DNA from: Saccharospirillaceae bacterium
Lineage (GTDB): Bacteria; Pseudomonadota; Gammaproteobacteria; Pseudomonadales; Oceanobacteraceae
Reading direction: 5' to 3'
Length of the DNA: 64,000 nucleotides
Assembly (NCBI GenBank): GCA_021208685.1
Contig: JAJOJJ010000027.1
Location: forward strand, 114,802-178,801
Numbering within the stretch: position 1 is the first letter of the stretch; each line of letters starts with the position of its first letter. The notes beneath the pieces were generated by a model. The model worked only from the letters and a program-made list of their open reading frames with translations. It searched no databases and had not been told where the DNA came from. The translations under genes and the position numbers were made by a program. Below, piece by piece: positions 9,110 through 17,747 of the stretch.

Positions 9110-10717
9110 TTACTCCAGATATTGTTGTGCTTCAACATTGCCCAGATCAACGGATTTCTGGGCATAAAAGCGCATTTTCTCTTTGTTTTTCATATGAAAA
9201 TACGTCCCGGCGATTTCCAGCAGAGCCTTACTGTCGTTTGGTTTTAATTCAAGATACTGCAACCAGTATCTGGCGATCTGGGCAAAATCCTTGTTCTTGC
9301 GGATCAGGGCGTAATCCAGCTGGTAATAATTGTCAAAATCTTCGGGGTCCAGTTCAATAGCCTTTTTAAGATCAATCTCGGCATTGCGCCAGTCTCCCTG
9401 ATGACCATAATACAGTGCACGATAGTAATACACCTCGTCATTATCGGGGGCTAACTGCAGCGCTTGTTCATAGGCCGCAACCTGTGCACCGGGTAACATC
9501 TCTGAGCGCTTTTGATAGGTTTTCCGCGCCAGGCTTAATGCAATATCTTTACGCAGACTCTGATATTTTTCGTTCTCCGGATTCAGCAGGCAGGCCTGAC
9601 GTATTGCTTTACCGGCAGCACTGTATTCCTCGCGTTTATAGTCACTCCAGGCCAGTTGCTGGTAATAACTGCTTTCATACGGATACAGACTGATTGCCTG
9701 CTGATGAGCTCTGGCTGCGGCGGAATACTCTTTTTTTTCATACAGTGTACGACCCTTGCCATCGAGCGCTTCATCGTTATCCCCCAGCTGCAGCGCAGCA
9801 TCATAATATTGCAGTGAATCGTTATAATGATTCGCGATGCGTGAATCCTTGCCTGCTTCCTGCAGTATAAATCCGGGAATCTGCGCCAGCAGTGAGTTGC
9901 TGCTGAGCGCTGACATTGCGGCTTCAGCAACGGCTTTCATATTTTCATAGGAGCCACCCCAGCGCGGAGCCTGGGTGATAATAAAATTACGATACAGCGT
10001 ATAGCTGTCCGGTTGAAATTTCAGTCCGTTAACAAAGGCCTGCTGACTGCCCTCATTATTGCCCAATAATTTCTCGGTCCAGATTAATAAGGCGTAGGCC
10101 GGCAACATATCAGCCTTACGCTGAATAACCCGCTGTAAATCAGCCTGGGCCAGTTTTGCATAAGACGCCATTCCCTGAATTTGCTGATCACTGGTTTCGG
10201 AGCTGACGTTGCCGCCACGACTGGCCCAGGCCATGGCGTAATAATAATTTGCTCTTGCCATATAGGGTTGCACATTAACCGGACTGCTGTTGACCCAGTG
10301 ATTCAGTTGCTGCAGATAATCCTGACGTATTACGCGAAAGGCACTATAAGCGGCAACTTCGCTCCGTTCACTGCGGATGTCTTTTTCGCGCAACTGGCTC
10401 AGCGCCTGAAGACGCAGATTCAGGCCGGTGTAATTTTTCTCGGCCAGCATCTGGCGTAAAGAAACAATGAACTGAATCGCATCAGAAGGGGATGAAGAAA
10501 CAAACTGTTCAGCGGCAGTATCAGGGTCCGTCGACGAATGACCATTACGCTTCTGAGTTGTGGGATGAACGGTTTCGACGTTAGCAGGTGTTTGACTGGC
10601 TGCCGGAGGCTTGTCGCTGAAATGCACCCGACCATGTTCATCGGTCCACTTATAAACCTGAGCCTGCACACTGGCGACCCAACATGAAAACAGCAGTAAC
10701 GACACCGTTATGCGCAT
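9110..10717 (-). CDS. DUF4124 domain plus TPR-repeat periplasmic protein
   Basis: Signal peptide then VYKWTDEHGRVHFSDKPPA (DUF4124) and many TPR-like units (ALQLAPDNDEVYYYRALYYGHQGDWRNAEIDLKKAIELDPED). Confidence 0.82.
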   Translation of the reverse strand: MRITVSLLLFSCWVASVQAQVYKWTDEHGRVHFSDKPPAASQTPANVETVHPTTQKRNGHSSTDPDTAAEQFVSSSPSDAIQFIVSLRQMLAEKNYTGLNLRLQALSQLREKDIRSERSEVAAYSAFRVIRQDYLQQLNHWVNSSPVNVQPYMARANYYYAMAWASRGGNVSSETSDQQIQGMASYAKLAQADLQRVIQRKADMLPAYALLIWTEKLLGNNEGSQQAFVNGLKFQPDSYTLYRNFIITQAPRWGGSYENMKAVAEAAMSALSSNSLLAQIPGFILQEAGKDSRIANHYNDSLQYYDAALQLGDNDEALDGKGRTLYEKKEYSAAARAHQQAISLYPYESSYYQQLAWSDYKREEYSAAGKAIRQACLLNPENEKYQSLRKDIALSLARKTYQKRSEMLPGAQVAAYEQALQLAPDNDEVYYYRALYYGHQGDWRNAEIDLKKAIELDPEDFDNYYQLDYALIRKNKDFAQIARYWLQYLELKPNDSKALLEIAGTYFHMKNKEKMRFYAQKSVDLGNVEAQQYLE

Positions 10718-10803
10718 AACCCTCTCCTTGTTATCCTTCATCCGTTAGCGTTAAGAATAACCGTTTGAGGAGCATATGTAACCGCTGTCTGTAGATGAAT
10801 CAG

Positions 10804-10848
10804 GGCCCGAATTAAACAGGCCCAAATTAAACAGGCCCTAATTAAACA
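10804..10848. repeat. 15-bp tandem repeat, 3 copies
   Basis: ggcccgaattaaaca / ggcccaaattaaaca / ggccctaattaaaca. Confidence 0.9.
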
Positions 10849-10850
10849 GC

Positions 10851-11741
10851 TTAAGGAATCAGCAGGCGTACCGGGCTGTCTTCCATATTCAGATTAAGCG
10901 GCAGTGCCGCCAGCGAATCGCCATCAGCCTGAACGGGTTCTGACTCAGCACTGGAATTCAGCAGCTGAATCTGCACACTGCGTGCCGCAATGGATTTCAT
11001 ACCGGGCATTTTTTCCATAATGCCCAACGGAAGGCCGAGTAAAATAAGCAGAAACTTCAGCGGGCTTCTGCCGGAAATCATTAATACCTGAGTGGTGGGT
11101 TTGCTTAAATCCGCCTGACGCGAAATAACAAACGAGCCGCCATAATAACGGCCATTGGTTATCACCACAGAGTTGGCCTGATAGCGTTCACCATCCACCA
11201 TCAGCTGATAGGTTTTTTTACCAAAATATCTCAGCTGTTTAAGCATCGACAATACATAAGCCAGCTTGCCGACTTTCTTTTTTAACGCCAGATCAACGTT
11301 ATCGACCACCCAGGCGTCGTAGCCAACGCCTGCCATCAACACAAAGCGGCGACCGTTAATATCGCCCAGATAAATCGGCTTTTCGCGGCCATTAATAATA
11401 ATATCGGCAAGACGTTCCGGCGCCGTTCCTATCCCCAGCTCGGCGGCCAGCACGTTCGTTGTACCGGTTGGAATCAGCGCCAGTCGATAGCTTTGGTTAT
11501 CGCGCTGGCGCAGGCCATTAACCACTTCATTCACGGTGCCATCACCACCGGCCACGGCCACAACGTCCAGAGGTCCTGAGTATGCCGCCAGAAAGCGGGT
11601 GGCATCGCCAGCACTCTGTGTCGGATACAGTCTGACCTCACAACCACGAAGGCTCAGAGCCTGTTGAACAGCCTCAACGATGCGGCGGTTACCCGAACCG
11701 GAAACCGGATTAAAAACAATCAGAACCTGTGTTGCGGCCAC
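10851..11741 (-). CDS. Diacylglycerol kinase / YegS-BmrU family lipid kinase
   Basis: NPVSGSGNRR, VVAVAGGDGTVNEVVNGL, LIPTGTTNVLAAELG. Confidence 0.9.
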   Translation of the reverse strand: MAATQVLIVFNPVSGSGNRRIVEAVQQALSLRGCEVRLYPTQSAGDATRFLAAYSGPLDVVAVAGGDGTVNEVVNGLRQRDNQSYRLALIPTGTTNVLAAELGIGTAPERLADIIINGREKPIYLGDINGRRFVLMAGVGYDAWVVDNVDLALKKKVGKLAYVLSMLKQLRYFGKKTYQLMVDGERYQANSVVITNGRYYGGSFVISRQADLSKPTTQVLMISGRSPLKFLLILLGLPLGIMEKMPGMKSIAARSVQIQLLNSSAESEPVQADGDSLAALPLNLNMEDSPVRLLIP

Positions 11742-11891
11742 TCAGCATACTCCTTATCGGCACGCTGACGGCATTGAACAAGGGGGGGTGGCCAGCGCGG
11801 CGCGGATTATAACGGAATGATGACAGCCATCCTATGGATGCGTCTGATTGCAGACGACGGGCAAGATCCGGGGCTCCATGAAAAGCTTGCA

Positions 11892-11910
11892 AATGATAAT
11901 TATTATCATT
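11892..11910. promoter_or_regulatory. Perfect 7-1-7 Fur box
   Basis: aaTGATAAT-T-ATTATCAtt, 19-bp perfect inverted repeat upstream of the 11946 CDS. Confidence 0.85.
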
Positions 11911-11945
11911 AGATTGGTAGGCCTGCACTCCACAAGGAATCCGCC

Positions 11946-12422
11946 ATGCCTCATTCATACTGCGAATCCGTCTTCTGCCAGATGCAGGCCTTACCCGGCG
12001 GAAGGGTTATCCGTCCCCGCCAGTTTCGCTCAGCCCAGACGTCACAGGGTGGCAGTCTGGTGCCCATACATGAGCAGCAACGCCTGGCTCAGCTGGAGAA
12101 GCAGATCCGCTCACATAAAGGATGCGAGCTGCACCCGGAATGGCTGAATGAATATCTGGATTTAGGGCTGGAACTGGCCTGTCGCGCCGGAGAACGACGC
12201 CTCCAGCCTCTGCAGGAAAGCTGGCTGACGCGGCTTTACAACACGTTGCGTGATGCAACATTCAACACCGATGCCAGCAACCACTGGCGCCGCCAGTGTC
12301 TGGATTATTTATACCAGCCGTTTTTTGCGTTGCAGCATCTGTACCGCGCCAAACCGGAACGCAGAACGCATCTGGGATTAATTGTGCATGAATTTACGCT
12401 CGCCAGTCGTTACCTGAGCTGA
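11946..12422 (+). CDS. Hypothetical protein, predicted Fur-regulated
   Basis: RBS aagga before ATG; 158 aa ending QCLDYLYQPFFALQHLYRAKPERRTHLGLIVHEFTLASRYLS; follows perfect Fur box. Confidence 0.7.
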   Translation: MPHSYCESVFCQMQALPGGRVIRPRQFRSAQTSQGGSLVPIHEQQRLAQLEKQIRSHKGCELHPEWLNEYLDLGLELACRAGERRLQPLQESWLTRLYNTLRDATFNTDASNHWRRQCLDYLYQPFFALQHLYRAKPERRTHLGLIVHEFTLASRYLS

Positions 12423-12562
12423 TCATCAAAACGGGCGCAGGAGTGCCCGTACCGAAATGGACTGAGGGTAAGCAGGGACGCACTTACTCAGAAGTCACCT
12501 TAACGCTGATGCGCGCATAAGCATTTTCGCCATTTTTTGCTAGGCTGAAGCCATCCAAGAAG

Positions 12563-13039
12563 ATGTTTATGCTTATGCCGGTTATTGCCCATATTGATCT
12601 CAGCCCTGCCGAGCGGGAAAAATTCCTGCAGCAGATTGGCCGCGCCAAAACCGCTCATCTGCGCTGGCGGGCGTACGCTCAGGCGCTGCTTTCCGGCCAT
12701 GACATTGAAGAAGGTCACTTGCCACTGGAGCATGATGAATGCCAGTTTGGCCGCTGGTATTACGGCGCTGGTCAGGCCCTGCGCACCTTGCCGGAATTCC
12801 GCGCAATCGATGCTCCGCACCAACAGCTGCATCAGGTTTGCATGGATTTATTCAACCTGCTGAAGCGCAGTGAAACCCCATCCTTGTGGCAGCGGATAAT
12901 AGACCTGGCAGGCAAAGGAGACCGAAAAAAAACCGCTGAAATACAATCAAAAGCCGCATTGTTAACCCGCGTATCCGGTGAATTATTACGCGCGCTGGAA
13001 ACGCTGGAACGACAACTTCAGGATACAAAGAACCTGTAA
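12563..13039 (+). CDS. Standalone CZB (chemoreceptor zinc-binding) domain protein
   Basis: KTAHLRWRAYAQALL...LEHDECQFGRWYYGAGQ...FRAIDAPHQQLHQ matches CZB His/Cys pattern (CxFGxWY). Confidence 0.75.
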   Translation: MFMLMPVIAHIDLSPAEREKFLQQIGRAKTAHLRWRAYAQALLSGHDIEEGHLPLEHDECQFGRWYYGAGQALRTLPEFRAIDAPHQQLHQVCMDLFNLLKRSETPSLWQRIIDLAGKGDRKKTAEIQSKAALLTRVSGELLRALETLERQLQDTKNL

Positions 13040-13056
13040 CCCTTATGCACAAAAAA

Positions 13057-13082
13057 GCCCCGCCAGTATTGTCTGGCGGGGC
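13057..13082 (-). terminator. Rho-independent terminator of the ExeM/NucH-like gene
   Basis: gccccgccag tattgt ctggcggggc, 10-bp stem with T6 on the minus strand. Confidence 0.85.
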
Positions 13083-13130
13083 TGATTTTACCCTGAGGCC
13101 TGTTAGGGCCTGTTTATTTCATCTATTCCT

Positions 13131-15779
13131 TCAGAAACGACGACGCAATGCTGCAATCAATGCCAGCACCAGCAAACTTAACGGGTGCAAAGGGCCACCG
13201 TTATTATCGTCTTTATTATTATCTGCATTGTTATCCGTATTACCCGGTGCAGGCTGCGGCTCTGGTTGCGGCTCTGGTTGCGGCTCTGGTTGCGGCTCTG
13301 GTTGCGGCTCCGGTAATTTTTCATCAATACGCAGGGCAACAACAATCGGATCATGATCCGATGAGCGGTAAGCATCCGCATTGGCATAGTTATCCACGGA
13401 GTCATAGCGCTGACCTGTTGCTTCGGTTTCATAATCCATCAGGCTGTCTTCCACCGAATTGATATGCCATGCATCAACACTGACGACGTAGTCATAAAAA
13501 TCCGTACTGGCCAGAGCATGATCCAGACTGCCGAGAAAACCGCTGAACGAATACGAATACGGCTGGGTTTCGGTTGATTTATCCGTGTATTTCAGATTGA
13601 TGAATCCGGCATTTATGAAGGTCGTGATCGGATCTTCTTTACTGTAAGCATTCAGATCACCCAACACCAACTGAGCATTGCTGCTGACGCCGGTAGGCTG
13701 GGTTGCCAGATACTGAACCAATGCCTGTGCTGCACGGTTACGGGTCTGATTACAGTTACCCTGACCATCGGCACCTTCATTGTCTTCATTACAGGCAGAG
13801 CCTTTGGATTTCAGGTGATTAACAGCAACGGTAAATATTTCGTCATTCATGCTGAACGACTGAATTAATGCCGGACGATTTTTGCTGTCGAGGAATAATG
13901 GCTGATCGTTTTCATCTTTGGCTGAGTTGCTGCTGTCAAGAATCGCCGTTGTACCTACCGCCGTTACTTTCCCGGCGCGGTAAATCAGGCCGACCGTAAT
14001 TTCATCGCTGCCAACAGCACTGATACCCGGATTAATCAGACTGTACTCATTACCTGCTGTCTGCTGTTTATTCAGATCATTAACCAGTGTCTGAATGGCG
14101 CTGTACTCACCGAAACCGTCATTCTCGATTTCCATCAGACCAATAATATCGGCATTCATGGCGGTTAAGGCCGCGACAATTTTATCGCTCTGCATGGTAA
14201 ATGCATCGTAAGTCTTCGCACCGCGACTGGTCGGAAAACCACTGCCCTGACCATCACCATTAAAGTAATTCAGCACGTTCATTCCGACGATGACCAGATT
14301 CGCATCATCAGCAATCACCGGTGCCGCAGTACGCGGATGAGTCGGGTCAATCGTTAATGCTGACGGAATGACGGTGTAATTATTTTTATATGCATGCATA
14401 ACACCATCGAAGGCGGTGACACTGTCACCGATACGCAACGGATTCAGTGCACTGAAACCACTGTCATCAGGAAACGGAATAAAGGCCGGATACGCTGCCG
14501 ATACACCATCATCGATTAATAACACATCCAGTGCGCGGGCAGCGATGGCCGCCTGCGCCTCTGCCGACTGTGGCGCGGCAATTTCAGTTCCCTGAAAATG
14601 CAGGGCCGACGACACAACAAACTGACCGTAATTGCCGAAGCCATAGCCAGTACCAAATAAATCGCTGACCATCAGTCCCTGAGAACTGTTAATGCGCATC
14701 CCTTCCAGCGCTTCCAGTTGCTGCAGATTTTCAACCGGCAGCGTCACCGTTACGGCAGATGGCAAAATATTATCGGATGAACAAACCACCAGTTCCTGAA
14801 CGTTTTTCAGCTGTGTAACCTGCTGATACTCAGCGACCTTTGCCATGAGACGGACTTTGTCTCCGGCATTGACGGCGTTTTTATAGTCATAAATAAAAAC
14901 ACCTTCTGATGTCATCGCATCATTATCGGCATCCGCATCTTCTTCCTGCAGCCAGAAGCCGCTGTACTGGTAAGAATTTTCACCATTCGCCAGCAATCCA
15001 CCCTGTTTATCCAAGGTAACAATTCCCTCAACAATCACGGTTTCACCCAGTAATGGGCTGGCATCGGCATTAACGTCTGAAATATTGCCCTGTACCGCGC
15101 TGATTAAACGAAATTCCGCCTGACTGCTTTCACCACAGAGACCAAGTACCGGTTCAACCACGACATTACAGGCCGATGCAGCACCCGGAGTAGGAACAGC
15201 GGCGATAAAATCGGCGGTATTGCGTGCACCACCGGCACCATTCTCACAGCGCTGCAGTGACTCGTTGTCTTTATCGCTGTTGGCATTTTCGTTGATCTGC
15301 GGCTGACCGGCATTCAGTAATGCCAGCAAACCAGCATCATCATTATCATCGGTATCGTATACCAGTGCATCGATCAGGTTGGTGGTGGTTACCGCCGTAT
15401 TATTTGGAAAATCGGTCGCGACGGCCTGATACAAAGCCACGGCATCAGCGCCGTTCTGTATCAGATTACTGTCCGGAGAAATATCCAGATCACAGTTGGC
15501 AACGTTGGCATCATTACCACAAATAACAAAATAGCCCTGAGCGTCGGTACTGTGGCCGCTGAGATCGATCGTCAGATAGCTTTGATCATTCGAGCCGTTA
15601 AATAACACCACAATATGGCCATTCAGAGTGGTATTGCCAGAACCACCATCGTAAAGCTCGATAAATTCTGCGGTATCCGTACCGACAGAATCAGAATCAA
15701 CTTCGTTAATCAGCAGCGCAGTGTCAGCCCAGCTACTCAGACTGAGCCCCAGAAGACTAATGGTAAACAGTGTTTTCAT
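13131..15779 (-). CDS. ExeM/NucH family extracellular endonuclease with GlyGly-CTERM sorting signal
   Basis: LTD-like N-term, FNGDGQGSGFPTSRGAKT, IIGLMEIENDGFGEYSAIQ, AVNHLKSKGS, LGDLNAYSKEDPI, SSDHDPIVVAL; C-term (PEPQ)n then GGPLHPLSLLVLALIAALRRRF. Confidence 0.9.
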   Translation of the reverse strand: MKTLFTISLLGLSLSSWADTALLINEVDSDSVGTDTAEFIELYDGGSGNTTLNGHIVVLFNGSNDQSYLTIDLSGHSTDAQGYFVICGNDANVANCDLDISPDSNLIQNGADAVALYQAVATDFPNNTAVTTTNLIDALVYDTDDNDDAGLLALLNAGQPQINENANSDKDNESLQRCENGAGGARNTADFIAAVPTPGAASACNVVVEPVLGLCGESSQAEFRLISAVQGNISDVNADASPLLGETVIVEGIVTLDKQGGLLANGENSYQYSGFWLQEEDADADNDAMTSEGVFIYDYKNAVNAGDKVRLMAKVAEYQQVTQLKNVQELVVCSSDNILPSAVTVTLPVENLQQLEALEGMRINSSQGLMVSDLFGTGYGFGNYGQFVVSSALHFQGTEIAAPQSAEAQAAIAARALDVLLIDDGVSAAYPAFIPFPDDSGFSALNPLRIGDSVTAFDGVMHAYKNNYTVIPSALTIDPTHPRTAAPVIADDANLVIVGMNVLNYFNGDGQGSGFPTSRGAKTYDAFTMQSDKIVAALTAMNADIIGLMEIENDGFGEYSAIQTLVNDLNKQQTAGNEYSLINPGISAVGSDEITVGLIYRAGKVTAVGTTAILDSSNSAKDENDQPLFLDSKNRPALIQSFSMNDEIFTVAVNHLKSKGSACNEDNEGADGQGNCNQTRNRAAQALVQYLATQPTGVSSNAQLVLGDLNAYSKEDPITTFINAGFINLKYTDKSTETQPYSYSFSGFLGSLDHALASTDFYDYVVSVDAWHINSVEDSLMDYETEATGQRYDSVDNYANADAYRSSDHDPIVVALRIDEKLPEPQPEPQPEPQPEPQPEPQPAPGNTDNNADNNKDDNNGGPLHPLSLLVLALIAALRRRF
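13255..13314. repeat. 12-bp coding tandem repeat, 5 copies (PEPQ linker)
   Basis: tgcggctctggt x4 then tgcggctccggt. Confidence 0.9.
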
Positions 15780-15897
15780 TGCTTTTCCCGGCCAAAATAA
15801 TTGTATTCAGCGGGGCATTAAAAAGCAGGAGTGTTGCAGATAGGATACGGATTATTGACAGATTTATGTGCGTTATATGACAACGCCAATATTCTGT

Positions 15898-16668
15898 TCA
15901 GCGATCATACTGGTTGTTCATGATCCGTTGATACTCGCCATTGGATTTTAATATTTTCAGACCTTCGTCAAGCTGTTTTGCATATTCCGCAGATGCCGGA
16001 TTAAGGCGGCTGAAGGCAATGTAAATATCACTGGTGTGATTTTGCTGACCACGACGAATCAGCGAACGGTCAAAATGACTGCCAGCCATGGTGTCATCAA
16101 ATACCCGGTCGAAAAAAATTGCCCCGGCCACACGCTCGCTGATCAGCATGGCTATCATCTGCTGTTGTTTAGACACCTCGATCAGTTTCAGCCGGTGACG
16201 GTGTTTTTCAAATTCAGCACCGTATTCATAGCCATTAATAACCGCCAGAACCGTTCCGTCGGGAATATCGGCAGGGCTTTGCCAGTTTTTTTCTTTTCCG
16301 GTTTTAAAATAATAAGAGGCCGAAGCCGTAAACAGTGGTTCATCACCAAACAGATAATGTTCTTCCGTACTTGGCTGACGGGTAACATTCCAGCAACCAT
16401 CCACCTGCCCTGCCAGAGTCATATTCAATGCGCGGGCATAAGGCACGGGATGAATCTCCAGACTGACACCGCTGAGCGCAAAAGCAGCCAAGGCCAGATC
16501 CCGGGAATACCCATTGCCCTGTGCATCGGAAAACGGCGGCCAGGCATCCTCTGCAGCAAGATTCAGTGTCAGTGCATGACTGTCAGCGCTGAATAACGGC
16601 GCAAACACAGCCGCTGCCCAAAGACACATATAAAGCACAGGACGCACGATGGACCCTCCGTTCAACAA
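15898..16668 (-). CDS. Periplasmic substrate-binding protein (SBP family 3-like)
   Basis: Signal peptide then LTLNLAAEDAWPPFSDAQGNGYSRDLALAAFALSGVSLEIHPVPYARALNMTLAGQVDGCWN; exact start uncertain (M at 16629 possible). Confidence 0.8.
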   Translation of the reverse strand: MLNGGSIVRPVLYMCLWAAAVFAPLFSADSHALTLNLAAEDAWPPFSDAQGNGYSRDLALAAFALSGVSLEIHPVPYARALNMTLAGQVDGCWNVTRQPSTEEHYLFGDEPLFTASASYYFKTGKEKNWQSPADIPDGTVLAVINGYEYGAEFEKHRHRLKLIEVSKQQQMIAMLISERVAGAIFFDRVFDDTMAGSHFDRSLIRRGQQNHTSDIYIAFSRLNPASAEYAKQLDEGLKILKSNGEYQRIMNNQYDR

Positions 16669-16711
16669 CAGGCAGTAAGCGCCTGCGATGATGTTTATAA
16701 CATCGTTATTA

Positions 16712-17692
16712 TTATACCCGGCAAGCCAACAGCACCTGTTGCAGACCTGCCGCCGCCAACGGCTGTGTGTGCAGTAATTCCAGCCGGCTTTCGTCCGGCA
16801 AACGCGTTGGCATTTCGGTTAAGATGCCATCGCGCATATTCAGCACCAGCGGCCCTTCGTCAGTCAGTATAATACCTTTGGCACGTTGCACATCGAGGCT
16901 GTTGAGCCAGCCGCGCAAAGCCCGCGCCGAAAATACCCAGCCAGCGGTCATTAACCAACCAACGGAATAATAGCCCTGGCCCTGATTCTCCAGCAGACGC
17001 AGATCTTCGCCATCCGCCAGAGCCGCCTGCGGCGCCAGATCGTCACGGGCATGCTGGTGAGCATGGGCATGAGGGTGCAGTGCCAGACGTTGCGGTAAGC
17101 GCCCCTCACCACCCGCCAGTAATTCCAGCGGTATTTCGCCATTCATCACCCAGGCACTGGCTGTTTTGGCCGGTTCGGCGCGTTGCAGTAATTGTTCAAA
17201 GGCCATGCGGTCAGCGTCTGTTGCCAGATCGGTTTTATTCGCCACCAGCACATCCGCGAGCTGAATCTGATCCGCGAAGACGTCATTATCCAGATAGCGC
17301 GGATCGCTGAGATGACGCGGATCAAGCACGCACAGGCTGACGCCCGGTTGCAGAATATCGCGGTAATGTTCATTACTCAGGGTTTGCAGAATATTGCGCG
17401 GATGGCCCAGCCCGGTGGGTTCTATGATCAGCACATCCGGCTTTTCCCGTGCGATCAGCATATTCAGCCCAATCTGAAACGGCAGGCCGGAGACACAGCA
17501 TAAACAACCGCCAGGCACTTCTTTCACCACCGCACCCTGGCTGGCAAGAATGGCGCCGTCGACCCCGACTTCGCCAAACTCATTCACCAGCACCGCCCAC
17601 TTTTCATCGACCGGCTTTTGTTTCAGCAGGTGCAGAATGGCCGTTGTTTTACCAACGCCAAGGAAACCGGTAATCAGGTGGGTGCGGATCAT
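16712..17692 (-). CDS. CobW/COG0523 G3E-family GTPase (putative zinc chaperone)
   Basis: GFLGVGKTTAILHLL, GGCLCCVSG (CxCC), NKTD, His-rich HPHAHAHQHARD insert. Confidence 0.92.
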   Translation of the reverse strand: MIRTHLITGFLGVGKTTAILHLLKQKPVDEKWAVLVNEFGEVGVDGAILASQGAVVKEVPGGCLCCVSGLPFQIGLNMLIAREKPDVLIIEPTGLGHPRNILQTLSNEHYRDILQPGVSLCVLDPRHLSDPRYLDNDVFADQIQLADVLVANKTDLATDADRMAFEQLLQRAEPAKTASAWVMNGEIPLELLAGGEGRLPQRLALHPHAHAHQHARDDLAPQAALADGEDLRLLENQGQGYYSVGWLMTAGWVFSARALRGWLNSLDVQRAKGIILTDEGPLVLNMRDGILTEMPTRLPDESRLELLHTQPLAAAGLQQVLLACRV

Positions 17693-17714
17693 GACAGACT
17701 CTCAGCTATAAATT

Positions 17715-17729
17715 TGTTACATAGTAACA
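17715..17729. promoter_or_regulatory. Zur-box-like palindrome
   Basis: TGTTAC-ATA-GTAACA, 13/15 match to TGTTATAWTATAACA, 23 nt upstream of the COG0523 start codon. Confidence 0.6.
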
Positions 17730-17747
17730 CTAACTCACACCGATTCG

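Noticed and set aside
12430-12460. Weak hairpin GGGC-N8-GCCC after the Fur-linked CDS as a terminator
   Set aside because: Four-bp stem with no U tract.
13255-13314. Regularly spaced repeats that might suggest a CRISPR-like array
   Set aside because: Contiguous 12-bp units with no spacers, in frame within the ExeM/NucH CDS and encoding PEPQ.
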